This document shows positions 25,345 to 33,481 of a stretch of DNA of 64,000 nucleotides, one piece after another. The notes below the pieces were generated by a model, which searched no databases, was not told the origin of the DNA, and saw only the letters and a program-made list of their open reading frames with translations. Every line of letters starts with the position of its first letter. Position 1 is the first letter of the stretch. Made by a program: the position numbers and the translations under genes. Origin of the DNA: Candidatus Sulfurimonas baltica (GTDB lineage Bacteria; Campylobacterota; Campylobacteria; Campylobacterales; Sulfurimonadaceae); contig NZ_CP054492.1 in the NCBI RefSeq assembly GCF_015265455.1, positions 1,550,001-1,614,000 on the forward strand, written 5' to 3'.

Positions 25345-26466
25345 ATGAATCCTATACTATTTTTCACAGCCTTTTTCGGTGTTTTTATTCTTCTCAACAT
25401 GTATATATCCAAGCGACTTATTGCAAAACTGGATATTAAAACTGCTACGAAACGCTACTTTCGTATCTTCCTTATTGTTAACCTCTTGGGGATTATAGGT
25501 TACGCATCTGGTCGGTATTATATCAATATTCCAAACTGGCTGTATTTTATGCTCTCGCTCCCAATCGGAATACTTTTTTTACTCTTTTGCACAACTCTTA
25601 TTTACGATATCTCAAGGGTCGTTCTCTCGTTTGCGCCAATCTCAGACTCAAGAAGAAAGTTTTTTAAAAAATCTTTAGACATCTCTTCACTTGCAGTTGC
25701 TACAACTCTTACTCTAAAGTCAATATATGAGGCAAGATTTGTAAAGCTTGAGCGTGTAACTATAAAAATCAAAGATTTAAAACGCCCATATAAAATAGTT
25801 CAACTCAGCGACATTCACATAAGCGGTCTTATCAATGCAAAATTTATAAAAGATATAGTTAAAAGGGTAAATGCTCTTGGGCCAGATATTGTAGTTATAA
25901 CAGGAGATTTAATAGATATAGATATAGACCATGCAAAAGATACTCTACATGAGCTAAAATCTTTAAACTCTAAATATGGAACTTTTTTCATTGTAGGAAA
26001 CCATGAATATTTTCACAATATCACAAAAATCATCGACAGAGTAAAATCTATAGGCATAAGAGTCCTTGAAAATGAAAATGTATATATTGGAGAGGATGCA
26101 CAAGGGTTCAATCTCGCTGGCGTCTATGATATATTTGGATACAGAGCCAAAACGCATATGCCAGATTTACAAAAAGCACTTCGTGGTAAAAAAGATTCTC
26201 CTACTATACTTCTAGCACACCAACCTAGATATATAGAAGAGGTAAAAGATGGTGTTGACTTGGTTTTAAGCGGACATACCCACGGCGGTCAACTCTACCC
26301 TTTTAGGCTTTTGGTAAAACTGCAACAGCCGTACATCGCAGGACTTCACCAACACAATGAAAAACTGCAGATATATGTAAATAAAGGGACAGGTTTTTGG
26401 GGTCCGCCGATGAGGCTCGGTGCTTCTTCGGAGATAACAGAGATAGTTATACAAGCGGAGATTTAA
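25345..26466 (+). CDS. Membrane-anchored metallophosphoesterase with an internal twin-arginine motif
   Basis: 373 residues. Three hydrophobic segments (about 3-22, 38-57, 64-92) come first, then SRRKFFKKS near residue 102 followed by a hydrophobic stretch, which looks like a Tat signal placed inside the protein. The phosphoesterase domain has the complete calcineurin-like metal set: LSDIHISG, GDLID, GNHEY and SGHTHGGQ. Relatives of the YkuE type hydrolyse lipid-linked substrates outside the membrane; the substrate here is unknown. No Shine-Dalgarno sequence precedes the start and a TATACT box lies 7 bases before it. Confidence 0.88.
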   Translation: MNPILFFTAFFGVFILLNMYISKRLIAKLDIKTATKRYFRIFLIVNLLGIIGYASGRYYINIPNWLYFMLSLPIGILFLLFCTTLIYDISRVVLSFAPISDSRRKFFKKSLDISSLAVATTLTLKSIYEARFVKLERVTIKIKDLKRPYKIVQLSDIHISGLINAKFIKDIVKRVNALGPDIVVITGDLIDIDIDHAKDTLHELKSLNSKYGTFFIVGNHEYFHNITKIIDRVKSIGIRVLENENVYIGEDAQGFNLAGVYDIFGYRAKTHMPDLQKALRGKKDSPTILLAHQPRYIEEVKDGVDLVLSGHTHGGQLYPFRLLVKLQQPYIAGLHQHNEKLQIYVNKGTGFWGPPMRLGASSEITEIVIQAEI

Positions 26467-26473
26467 CCCCCGC

Positions 26474-26737
26474 CTACTTTATACTATCAGGGACTAATCC
26501 AACCTCTTCTAAAAAGTGTCTAAGTTTTAAGATTGTGTCTTTTGTTAAAATGCTGCTATGTGCGAGTGCCATAATCAGCTCTTTATCTTTGATAAATATT
26601 TTTGCCTTGTTATGCTTTGTCATCTCTACTCTAGCACCATAATGTTCCAACGCGCTAAGCACCTTTCTCCCATCAATATTTCCAGATACCGGATGCTCAA
26701 ATAACTTTTCTATCTTAACTTTATGTCTATGGCTCAT
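26474..26737 (-). CDS. Small conserved protein with HicA-like features
   Basis: 87 residues: SHRHKVKIEKLFEHP, then GNIDGRKVLSALEHYGARVEMT, IFIKDKELIMALAH and TILKLRHFLEEVGL. The order of a short helix, an alpha-beta-beta core with a central 'kvlsaLehyGa', and a final 'lRhFLeevGl' helix suggests a dsRBD-like HicA fold. The catalytic histidine of HicA toxins would lie in the second beta-hairpin; the His in LAHSS is a candidate. There is no antitoxin gene beside it, so a toxin role is unlikely or unproven. Similar free-standing proteins occur in other proteobacteria. Follows the YceI gene on the same strand. Confidence 0.7.
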   Translation of the reverse strand: MSHRHKVKIEKLFEHPVSGNIDGRKVLSALEHYGARVEMTKHNKAKIFIKDKELIMALAHSSILTKDTILKLRHFLEEVGLVPDSIK

Positions 26738-26759
26738 ACAAACCCTTATCTATCAGTAT

Positions 26760-27374
26760 TTATTTACAACCTGCCGATTTGATGTTAGTTGTAAACCCTA
26801 TATTGACATCATTCCAAGTTTTTCCTTGATGTAAGCCAAAACACGCTTTATTTATTGAATATAATGCTTTGTTAGCGTTAAAATCAAAAAGGTCTATAAC
26901 ACCCTCCGCTTCAAATACTTCCCCGTTATAAGTGTATTTCATAGGCACTTCTTTGATTATGTTATTCATTTTAATCTCAACTATTAGTGAGCCTTTTTTC
27001 TCTCCCTTTTTTGCTGTTTTGTCATCTACGATAGCTATGATTTTAGCACCGATATTTTTTCCAATCATTACATAAAAGAAAGACTCAATAAGTTTGGCAT
27101 CACGAGCCGGATTTTTTGAATTTACACTTTTGGTATCTATATCTACTGAAGAACCGACAAATAACTCTTGTAAACTTTTTGAGCTAAGTGATGCAGTTTT
27201 GTAGTTTACACTGTCAAATCCACCACCAACACCAAGCTTACTAGGAGTTTTAAACGCTGTGAAATTTACACCAAAATCACCAACTTGCGACAACTCACAA
27301 CCATTTGTAGAGGCAGACTGCCCAGCATTTAGCAGTGATACTGCGAATACTATTGAAACAATAACTTTTAACAT
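26760..27374 (-). CDS. YceI-family periplasmic protein
   Basis: 204 residues with a signal peptide (MLKVIVSIVFAVSLLNAG). The lipocalin-like YceI pattern is clear: VGDFGVNFTAFKTPSKLGVGG, the hallmark VDIDTKSVNSKNPARDAKLIESFF and repeated beta-strands after it. YceI-like proteins bind polyisoprenoid or related amphiphilic molecules in the periplasm; a ligand cannot be deduced. Stands 22 bases upstream of the HicA-like gene, to which it is probably cotranscribed. Two cysteines (C26 and the penultimate residue) could form a disulfide. Confidence 0.85.
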   Translation of the reverse strand: MLKVIVSIVFAVSLLNAGQSASTNGCELSQVGDFGVNFTAFKTPSKLGVGGGFDSVNYKTASLSSKSLQELFVGSSVDIDTKSVNSKNPARDAKLIESFFYVMIGKNIGAKIIAIVDDKTAKKGEKKGSLIVEIKMNNIIKEVPMKYTYNGEVFEAEGVIDLFDFNANKALYSINKACFGLHQGKTWNDVNIGFTTNIKSAGCK

Positions 27375-27488
27375 GAAAATCCTTCTTTAATTTTTTTAGA
27401 CATAGAAAAGTATAACTGCTGGTTTATAAAAGCATTGTTAAATTTAATAACTTTAATATATATATTTTGTTTTTATATGTTAGAAAGA

Positions 27489-28178
27489 CTATCTTTGCTT
27501 ATTTATCATCAAAAGATATAAAACTACGCTAATCCCAGCACTTCCTAAAATCATAGCCATAACAACTATCTGGTATCTCACGGCAATCAAAGGGTCTATT
27601 CCTGAAAGAATCTGTCCTGTCATCATACCGGGAAGTGAAACTATTCCAACTGCTAAAAATGTATTTATCGTAGGTATTAATGAAGCCTTAAAGACAACTT
27701 TTCTTGCTTGCTCGTATGTTGAAATCAACAACTCTTTTTCAAATCTCTCTGCTGCCAAAGAGACTGCATTCATAGAGTTTGCATATATCATTCCTGCTAT
27801 GGGCACAACATACCTTGGCTCATAAAATGGGGTGAGTTCCAATACAAATTTTATAACTAAAACTAGGTTTACACTTCCTCCGATTGCTATAGCAAAAACT
27901 ATTACAGAATACACATAAAGAGTTTTATTATGCAGGTTTCTTAAAACAATAAGACTCGACATCGTAATCATTATTAAAATTATAAAAAGTCCTATAAACC
28001 ATGAATCATTCTCAAAAATATAGATTAGTGCATAACCAATCAGCAACAGTTGAACAACCATTCTACTGCTGGCATAGAGTATCTCTTTGCTGTCATCAAT
28101 CCATTTATAATAAAAATACCACACTAACGAGAGAGGAAGAAGCATATAAAGAAGGTTTTGTGCTGGAATCAATTCCAT
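27489..28178 (-). CDS. FetB-family (UPF0014) membrane permease
   Basis: 229 residues from the chosen start. A longer in-frame ATG 15 codons upstream exists, but GGAG lies 7 bases before the ATG at 28178 and the protein then begins at ELIPAQNLLYMLLPL. Seven or so hydrophobic segments and the signatures YVVPIAGMIYANSMNAVSLAAERF and GIVSLPGMMTGQILSGIDP identify the FetB/YbbM family. FetB works with the ATPase FetA in iron export and peroxide tolerance in Escherichia coli. No ATPase gene lies beside it here, so it must borrow one or act in another way. Divergent from the gene at 28384, with a hairpin repeat between them. Confidence 0.88.
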   Translation of the reverse strand: MELIPAQNLLYMLLPLSLVWYFYYKWIDDSKEILYASSRMVVQLLLIGYALIYIFENDSWFIGLFIILIMITMSSLIVLRNLHNKTLYVYSVIVFAIAIGGSVNLVLVIKFVLELTPFYEPRYVVPIAGMIYANSMNAVSLAAERFEKELLISTYEQARKVVFKASLIPTINTFLAVGIVSLPGMMTGQILSGIDPLIAVRYQIVVMAMILGSAGISVVLYLLMINKQR

Positions 28179-28250
28179 TTCATTCTCCGAAAAATTTATA
28201 TTATTTTTTTGACAGTATATCAAGAATTTTACTATGTGAATAATTAGTAA

Positions 28251-28314
28251 CTAGGCCCTGAATCAAGTTCAGGGTGACGGAGATGTCGTCATTCCAAACT
28301 TGATTTGGAATCTA
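28251..28314. repeat. Dispersed paired-hairpin repeat, copy 4
   Basis: Compact pair: left unit CTAGG with arms CCCTGAA/TTCAGGG around TCAAG, and inverted right unit with arms ATTCCAAA/TTTGGAAT. The left flank TGAATAATTAG just before it is shared with copy 5. It lies in the divergent region between the FetB-like gene and 28384. Confidence 0.85.
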
Positions 28315-28372
28315 ATTAATGAACTACAATTGCCTGAAAAATAAAGAAATTATCCAAGAGTAGTTTTTTAGC

Positions 28373-28378
28373 TACAAT
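28373..28378 (+). promoter_or_regulatory. Putative -10 box immediately before the 28384 start
   Basis: TACAAT ends 5 bases before the ATG, with no ribosome binding site: a second candidate leaderless start. Confidence 0.4.
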
Positions 28379-28383
28379 TACTT

Positions 28384-28839
28384 ATGAAATCTTTTATACT
28401 TTTATTACTTCTTTTTATTTCTGTAAACGCAGATGAGCTATATATAACTGCTTATATATTCTCTTCACATTTTAAAGATAGAGACAGCAGTTCTGAAGAG
28501 TTCAATGAGAAACATAATGCTTACGGCATAGAGTATATCACAGACAATAAATACACATTTACCTATAACCATTTTACAAATTCAAGAGAGAGAGAAACTG
28601 ATGCTATCGGAGTTGGATATCTATTTGAGCTAAATAAATCTTTTGGTTTACATATGATTGGATGGTATCAGAAGGGTTACTGTTTTAGCGATCTTAAATC
28701 AGTTGAGTGTCAAGAGAACAGTGATGATAAAAGTGTAATTATCTTGCCGCTTCTTTACTACAAAAACGAATATATAAAACTGGATTTTTTAACCACATCA
28801 GAGATGTTTGGGCTAAGGTTTAATATAAAAATCTACTAA
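28384..28839 (+). CDS. Exported small beta-rich protein, unknown function
   Basis: 151 residues. A signal peptide (MKSFILLLLLFISVNA) is followed by alternating polar/hydrophobic strands rich in Tyr and Phe (ELYITAYIFSSHF, NAYGIEYITDNKYTFTY, AIGVGYLFELNKSFGLHMIGWYQ), ending MFGLRFNIKIY with an aromatic last residue. This suits a small outer-membrane barrel of about eight strands. The pattern resembles PagP-type or OmpX-type proteins only in general design. Converges with the methyltransferase gene at 28844 (4-base gap). Start supported by the -10-like TACAAT just upstream, not by a ribosome binding site. Confidence 0.72.
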   Translation: MKSFILLLLLFISVNADELYITAYIFSSHFKDRDSSSEEFNEKHNAYGIEYITDNKYTFTYNHFTNSRERETDAIGVGYLFELNKSFGLHMIGWYQKGYCFSDLKSVECQENSDDKSVIILPLLYYKNEYIKLDFLTTSEMFGLRFNIKIY

Positions 28840-28843
28840 TATA

Positions 28844-29527
28844 CTATCTCTTCTTAAATATAAGAAGCGTCTTGTCCTTGGTGTCATAAAGAGAGAAAGT
28901 CTGTTTATCTGCAAGCTTTAAGCCAGATAGATTTTGGAAAATCTTGAGTTTGTGAAAATACTGCACTATTGTGTCTTGATGTTTTTTATACATGTCATCT
29001 TCTATTTTTTCAAACAGAGTAAACTTTGTATGAAGTTCATCATTTTCAAACACTGCATCTACGCTTAAAAACTCATCATCCGTGTCATTGCTCATAGTCC
29101 CCTCAGCCACATCACTAAAACCGTAACGGGTGTTTATATCTGCTATAAAAATTCCATCATCTTTAAGTTTTTCAGCTACTGCATCTAAGAACTTTATCAG
29201 AGCGTCATTGTCTAAAAAGTTAAGCACATCAAATATACTTACAACAGCATCGTACTTGCCAGAGACTTCACTAACATCGATACATTCTGCGTCAAGACCT
29301 TTTAGCTTGCACTCCTCTACCATAACAGAGCTAAGATCAACTCCCTTACATGTAACGCCATCACTAATCATACGTTGCATAAATCCGCCACGCCCACAAC
29401 CGACATCCAGCAGTGTTTTTACATTAAGCTCATCAAGCTCAGAGCGGTAAAGGTCATAGAGTGCTTCAGTAGCCTCTTCAATACCTAGAAGGTGTTCAGC
29501 TTTTGCGTATAAATCTAGATTAGTCAT
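28844..29527 (-). CDS. Class I SAM-dependent methyltransferase
   Basis: 227 residues. Motif I is LLDVGCGRGGFM, with an acidic strand-2 residue in GVDLSS and a motif II-like YDAVVSIFDVLNFL. It resembles small-molecule methyltransferases of the methylase-11/25 groups. The substrate is not indicated. Last gene of a four-gene unit (unknown, coaX, hisG, this); only 2 bases separate it from hisG, so it is surely cotranscribed, which does not by itself imply a histidine role. Confidence 0.87.
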   Translation of the reverse strand: MTNLDLYAKAEHLLGIEEATEALYDLYRSELDELNVKTLLDVGCGRGGFMQRMISDGVTCKGVDLSSVMVEECKLKGLDAECIDVSEVSGKYDAVVSIFDVLNFLDNDALIKFLDAVAEKLKDDGIFIADINTRYGFSDVAEGTMSNDTDDEFLSVDAVFENDELHTKFTLFEKIEDDMYKKHQDTIVQYFHKLKIFQNLSGLKLADKQTFSLYDTKDKTLLIFKKR

Positions 29528-29529
29528 AA

Positions 29530-30159
29530 TTATTTAGCTTCTTGTTCAGCTTTGATAACTTTGTTAATTTTTGCATATATATCTAAAACTTCATCTTTTT
29601 TTGCAATATAGCTGTTTTTGTTGGCAATCAGGTAAGTCGAAGAAGTCATTATGTCTTCAACAACTTCTAGTCCGTTTTGTTTCATTGTAGCACCTGTCTC
29701 AACAACATCAACAATCATGTCAGCAAGTCCAATAATTGGAGCAAGTTCTATAGAGCCGTAAAGTTTGATTATATCAACAGATACAGCGCGCTCTTCAAAG
29801 TAACGCTTTGTAATGTTTACCATTTTTGATGCAACTTTAATGTCCGGCTTATCAAGGTCAAGTTTTTCACCTTTTTTCATGCCGATTGAAACTTTACAAA
29901 TCCCACGTTTAAGGTCAAGAAGACGAATAACATCTAACCCCTGCTCTTCTAAAGTATCGAGTCCGACAACGCCTATGTCAGCCGCTTGATGATAAACATA
30001 TGTAGCCACATCTTGGTTTCTAACAAGTAAAAAACGAAATTTAGGAGTATCTAAAATAAGCTTTCTATCATCAAACTTAAAAGTGTCACCAAAGATTGTC
30101 TCAAAAATTTCTAAAGTCTCTTTTGCGATACGACCTTTTGGAAGTGCAACTGTTAACAT
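29530..30159 (-). CDS. hisG: ATP phosphoribosyltransferase, short form HisG
   Basis: 209 residues, catalytic domain only: LTVALPKGRIAKETLEIFE, VRNQDVATYVYHQAADIGVVG, and the phosphoribosyl-pyrophosphate loop DMIVDVVETGATMKQNGL. The C-terminal regulatory domain of the long form (about 290 residues) is absent. Short HisG enzymes need the HisRS-like subunit HisZ for activity and histidine feedback; no hisZ is in this window. First step of histidine synthesis. Overlaps the coaX end by 7 bases. Confidence 0.95.
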   Translation of the reverse strand: MLTVALPKGRIAKETLEIFETIFGDTFKFDDRKLILDTPKFRFLLVRNQDVATYVYHQAADIGVVGLDTLEEQGLDVIRLLDLKRGICKVSIGMKKGEKLDLDKPDIKVASKMVNITKRYFEERAVSVDIIKLYGSIELAPIIGLADMIVDVVETGATMKQNGLEVVEDIMTSSTYLIANKNSYIAKKDEVLDIYAKINKVIKAEQEAK

Positions 30160-30770
30160 ATATTTGCCTTTTTCATTATCTTTTTCATCCCGTTAAACAC
30201 TACTCTCTCGTCGATTATTGCTTCAGTAAAGATTTTCGCAAACTCTTTTGCATCTCCACCCGTTAAAACTATTTTCATATTATGAGAGAGAACTTCACTC
30301 TGAAGTGTTTTAAGATATCCATAACTTATGGAATCTCTGGAATTTTTTGGCATTTTATCTAAATCTAGCTCAAAGTTAAATGAGTAATCCAAAACTGTTG
30401 ATATATTTTTATATGCGTTACTCATAGCCATAAGCCCTGGATATATAAAACCACCCTCATATTTTCCACTTTTTACAAGGTCAACCGTAATTGCACTTCC
30501 GGCATCTATGACAATACCATCGCCTATATCTTCACATGCCATAACTCTATCTATACCGATTGTTTCATAGTATTTTGACATATCTACATGTACAGACAAA
30601 TCAACCCAATTTTTTAAAGGTTTTAAAATGTTTAAGACTTTTGGGTTAACGCAAATATAAAAAACAATCTCTTTTACCGTTGAGGGGTTAAAAGTTTTAA
30701 CATCTTTTTTGTAATCTTCATCAGAGTCAAGAAAATGAAACGAAGTATTTCCAATATCACAAAGTAGCAT
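30153..30770 (-). CDS. coaX: Type III pantothenate kinase CoaX
   Basis: 205 residues from the ATG at 30770, which shares one base with the stop of the preceding gene (TAATG). A longer in-frame start five codons upstream would bury it in that gene. The ASKHA-fold signatures are DIGNTSFHF at the N-terminus (phosphate 1), IGIDRVMACED, DAGSAITVDLV and GGFIYPGL, and LTGGDAKEF near the C-terminus. It catalyses the first step of coenzyme A synthesis; the type III enzyme is not feedback-inhibited by CoA. Slightly shorter than the typical 240-260 residues, as in other Campylobacterota. Confidence 0.93.
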   Translation of the reverse strand: MLLCDIGNTSFHFLDSDEDYKKDVKTFNPSTVKEIVFYICVNPKVLNILKPLKNWVDLSVHVDMSKYYETIGIDRVMACEDIGDGIVIDAGSAITVDLVKSGKYEGGFIYPGLMAMSNAYKNISTVLDYSFNFELDLDKMPKNSRDSISYGYLKTLQSEVLSHNMKIVLTGGDAKEFAKIFTEAIIDERVVFNGMKKIMKKANIC

Positions 30771-31090
30771 TAGTGAATCTTCCAACCTTGCTTTTTAAAT
30801 GCCTCACTAGCTTTGGAACATAACGGAGCATCTATAAAAATAATTTTGTGTTTAAAATTATGCCCGCAAAAAATGGTTAACTTTGCATAAATCTCTTCAA
30901 ATTTATGTACATCTTTCATAAGTATTCTGCTCTTTTGGCTAACCGCAAATATTGCCCAAAAATAACCTGTGATATCCGTAGCTTTAAATATTTTAATCCT
31001 GTTTCGTACTCCCAACTCTTTGGGAGATATCTCTAACATTTTTTTATAAATCTTCCCCTTGGCTCTCAAGGAATCTACTACCATTTGCAT
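30770..31090 (-). CDS. Conserved hypothetical protein, unknown function
   Basis: 106 residues, basic, no signal peptide and no membrane segment. Contains VRNRIKIFKATDITGYFWAIFAVSQKSRIL, FCGHNFKHKIIFIDAPLCSKASEAFKKQGW, with three cysteines too scattered for an obvious metal site. Two in-frame ATGs lie 6 bases apart at the start. First gene of the coaX-hisG-methyltransferase unit and overlaps coaX by one base. I do not recognise the family. Confidence 0.72.
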   Translation of the reverse strand: MQMVVDSLRAKGKIYKKMLEISPKELGVRNRIKIFKATDITGYFWAIFAVSQKSRILMKDVHKFEEIYAKLTIFCGHNFKHKIIFIDAPLCSKASEAFKKQGWKIH

Positions 31091-31247
31091 CTCTATGTGT
31101 TTGCCTTTGTAATTAATATCTTATTCTATCAAAACTATCCATAGTTTAAGTAGTTCTTTTGAGAATGTTAAATACAATTTACTTCAAACAAGATTAGTTA
31201 AATTAGAGTTGCTATATTCTATCAATATAACTTAAAGACATATATGT

Positions 31248-31253
31248 TATAAT
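31248..31253 (+). promoter_or_regulatory. Putative -10 box of the TolC/RND efflux operon
   Basis: TTATAAT 38 bases before the tolC-like ATG in an AT-rich divergent region of 201 bases. No repressor site is evident, and no regulator gene is adjacent. Confidence 0.45.
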
Positions 31254-31291
31254 CAAAGCTTAATTTAATAAGATAAAAACAAAGGAACTTT

Positions 31292-32686
31292 ATGAAAAAA
31301 AGATTCGGTCTGCTCTTTACTGCGTTTATCCTTAATTCATCAATTGTATATGCCTCAGATTCTCTCGACTTGACTGCTGCTATAGAAATTTTAAAAAGAG
31401 AGAACTTAGAGATAAAAAGTGCCTCGTTGGAGTTGCAATCAGCCAAAGAAGATGTAAAAACAGCTTCTGGAAACCATTGGGGGAAGCTTGATTTTATTCA
31501 GGATTTTGCAAACTCTGATGATGCCGGAAATGTTTTTGGCTTTAAACTAACCTCTAGAGAGGCTACTTTTGGTGATTTTGGATTTAATGAGTTTTTAGCT
31601 CAAATGCCTGCTTTAATAGCTGGAACACCAGGTGCAGGTGAAAAAGTTTTGGCTACACAGCCAGATGACCTAAACTACCCAGACTCAAGAAACTTTTTTC
31701 AGAGTAAACTAAAATATGAAGTGCCTATTTTTACAGGGTTTAAAATCTCTAGCTATACAGATATTATGAACGCTATGATGAAAATGAAAACTCTTGAAAA
31801 AAAGCAAGTTGTAAACGAAAAAATTTATCAAATCAGAAAAAGTTTTTACGATATGGCTCTTCTTAAAAACTCAAGTGAAAATCTCAATACGATTTTACAA
31901 AACATTAACACTCTTGAGCTTGTTACAAAAAATATGATAGAAGTTGGTTATGCAAAAAAAGTAGACCTGCTTGAAGTAAAAGCGAAAAAGGGAAATGTTG
32001 AGAGACTTATTTCTCAAATGGACTCTAATCAAAAACTTCTTTACCACTTTATCAGCTTTTTACTAAACCAAAAAGTCACAGAAATCCAAACTCCATCTAT
32101 GGATATGCCGATGCCATCATACACAAATGATGATATTTTAAATTCTAACATAGATATAAAAAGAGCAAATAATGGACTAGAGATTAGAAAAAGTATGGTA
32201 CAACTCTCTGAGGCTTCATACTACCCTATGATAGGGGCTTTTGCAGAAGTAGCAACAGCCGATGATTCATTTTTGGGTGAAGCGTCTGACCATACAGCTT
32301 ACACGGTTGGAGCAAGACTTACTTGGAATATTTTTAACGGTGGGATAGATAGTGCAAATGTTGAGAAAGCCCGTCTTGATTTTATAAAAACAAAAACTGA
32401 GGTTCAACTTGCAAATAGCGGAATATCGCTTCAGATAGATAAAATTAAAACAGAGATTGACACTTACAATCACGATATTATCTCTCTAGAAAAAGAGTTG
32501 GCTCTTTCAGATGAGATTTACAAAAACTACGAGGGAAGATATAAAGAGAAGCTATCTTCAATGAGTGACGTAATCATAAAGCAGTCTGAACAAATTCAAA
32601 AAATTCTGCAACTTAATCAAGCAAGAAACAAAAGAAACGAAAGAATATTCGCATTAGAAAAATTAGCAAATGGAGAAGAAAAATGA
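31292..32686 (+). CDS. TolC-family outer-membrane efflux protein
   Basis: 464 residues. A signal peptide (MKKRFGLLFTAFILNSSIVYA) is followed by two repeated coiled-coil and strand halves, as in TolC: AIEILKRENLEIKSASLELQSAKEDVKTA, QVVNEKIYQIRKSFYDMALLKN and the second half VQLSEASYYPMIGAFAEVATADD with RLTWNIFNGG. Forms the outer-membrane channel of a tripartite pump with the adaptor and RND proteins encoded next. AAAGGAAC precedes the ATG. Overlaps the adaptor gene by 4 bases (ATGA). Confidence 0.9.
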   Translation: MKKRFGLLFTAFILNSSIVYASDSLDLTAAIEILKRENLEIKSASLELQSAKEDVKTASGNHWGKLDFIQDFANSDDAGNVFGFKLTSREATFGDFGFNEFLAQMPALIAGTPGAGEKVLATQPDDLNYPDSRNFFQSKLKYEVPIFTGFKISSYTDIMNAMMKMKTLEKKQVVNEKIYQIRKSFYDMALLKNSSENLNTILQNINTLELVTKNMIEVGYAKKVDLLEVKAKKGNVERLISQMDSNQKLLYHFISFLLNQKVTEIQTPSMDMPMPSYTNDDILNSNIDIKRANNGLEIRKSMVQLSEASYYPMIGAFAEVATADDSFLGEASDHTAYTVGARLTWNIFNGGIDSANVEKARLDFIKTKTEVQLANSGISLQIDKIKTEIDTYNHDIISLEKELALSDEIYKNYEGRYKEKLSSMSDVIIKQSEQIQKILQLNQARNKRNERIFALEKLANGEEK

Positions 32687-33471
32687 AGAGATTTTTAATA
32701 TTTTTAGCACTGGGAGCTTCGCTTATAGCAGAGAGCATAACACTTTCAGGAACAGTTATTAGTGATAACAAAAAGATGATAACAAGCCGTTTCATGGGCT
32801 TTGTAACTGAAGTTAAAGTTTCCGAGGGCGACTTTGTAAAAAAAGGAGACCTTCTTTATTCTATTGATTCAAAAGAGATTGACTCTGCTCTTACTCAGGT
32901 TCAACTTGGTATTTCACAAGCGCAACTCTCCCTTCAAATGTATCAAAATCAATACACAAATGTAAAACTAAATCTAGAGCGCCACAAGAGACTTCTTGAA
33001 AAAGACATGGTTTCAAAGTTTGAAGTTGAAAACCTAGCACTTGCTGAACAAAACTTAGCAAATATGACAGATATTGCAAAAAAACAGGTTACGCAGGCAG
33101 AAGCACAATTAGCAGAAGTTAAAAACCAGTACAAATACCTAAATGTAGAAGCACCAAATGACGGTGTTATTGTAAACAAAAATATAAAAGTGGGTGAGAT
33201 GGCTATGCCAGGAATGCCAGCTATTATACTTTCAGATTTAACTAACCTTAAAATAGCTGCTGAAATAGCTGAAAATGATTTAAGCCGAATAAAGCATGGA
33301 ACAAAGGTTACTATAAATATACCATCACAAAATATAAAAGCTATAGGGACTGTAAGTGCAATTATCCCTAATTCAAATCCGATGACACACACATTTGAGA
33401 TAAAAGTTTCATTTAAAAACACTTACAAATCAGTATATCCTGGTATGTACGCTACTGTAATTGTTAAATAA
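32683..33471 (+). CDS. Efflux RND periplasmic adaptor (membrane fusion protein)
   Basis: 262 residues. A short signal or anchor (MKRFLIFLALGASLIA) is followed by a lipoyl-like half (GFVTEVKVSEGDFVKKGDLLYSID), a coiled-coil hairpin (about 70-150), the second lipoyl half (VEAPNDGVIVNKNIKVGEMAMPGMPAI) and a beta-barrel (KIAAEIAENDLSRIKHGTKV). This is shorter than most AcrA-type adaptors (about 380) and lacks a long C-terminal membrane-proximal domain. Bridges the TolC-like and RND proteins. Upstream overlap ATGA with the tolC-like gene. Confidence 0.9.
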   Translation: MKRFLIFLALGASLIAESITLSGTVISDNKKMITSRFMGFVTEVKVSEGDFVKKGDLLYSIDSKEIDSALTQVQLGISQAQLSLQMYQNQYTNVKLNLERHKRLLEKDMVSKFEVENLALAEQNLANMTDIAKKQVTQAEAQLAEVKNQYKYLNVEAPNDGVIVNKNIKVGEMAMPGMPAIILSDLTNLKIAAEIAENDLSRIKHGTKVTINIPSQNIKAIGTVSAIIPNSNPMTHTFEIKVSFKNTYKSVYPGMYATVIVK

Positions 33472-33481
33472 GGCACTGTTT

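Noticed and set aside
26474-27374. A toxin-antitoxin pair formed by the HicA-like gene and its upstream neighbour
   Set aside because: The neighbour is a secreted YceI protein, not a HicB or any DNA-binding antitoxin.
33461-33481. TTG start for the RND N-terminal half, 7 codons upstream
   Set aside because: It would overlap the adaptor gene by 11 bases with no ribosome binding site; ATG at 33482 has AAGG upstream.
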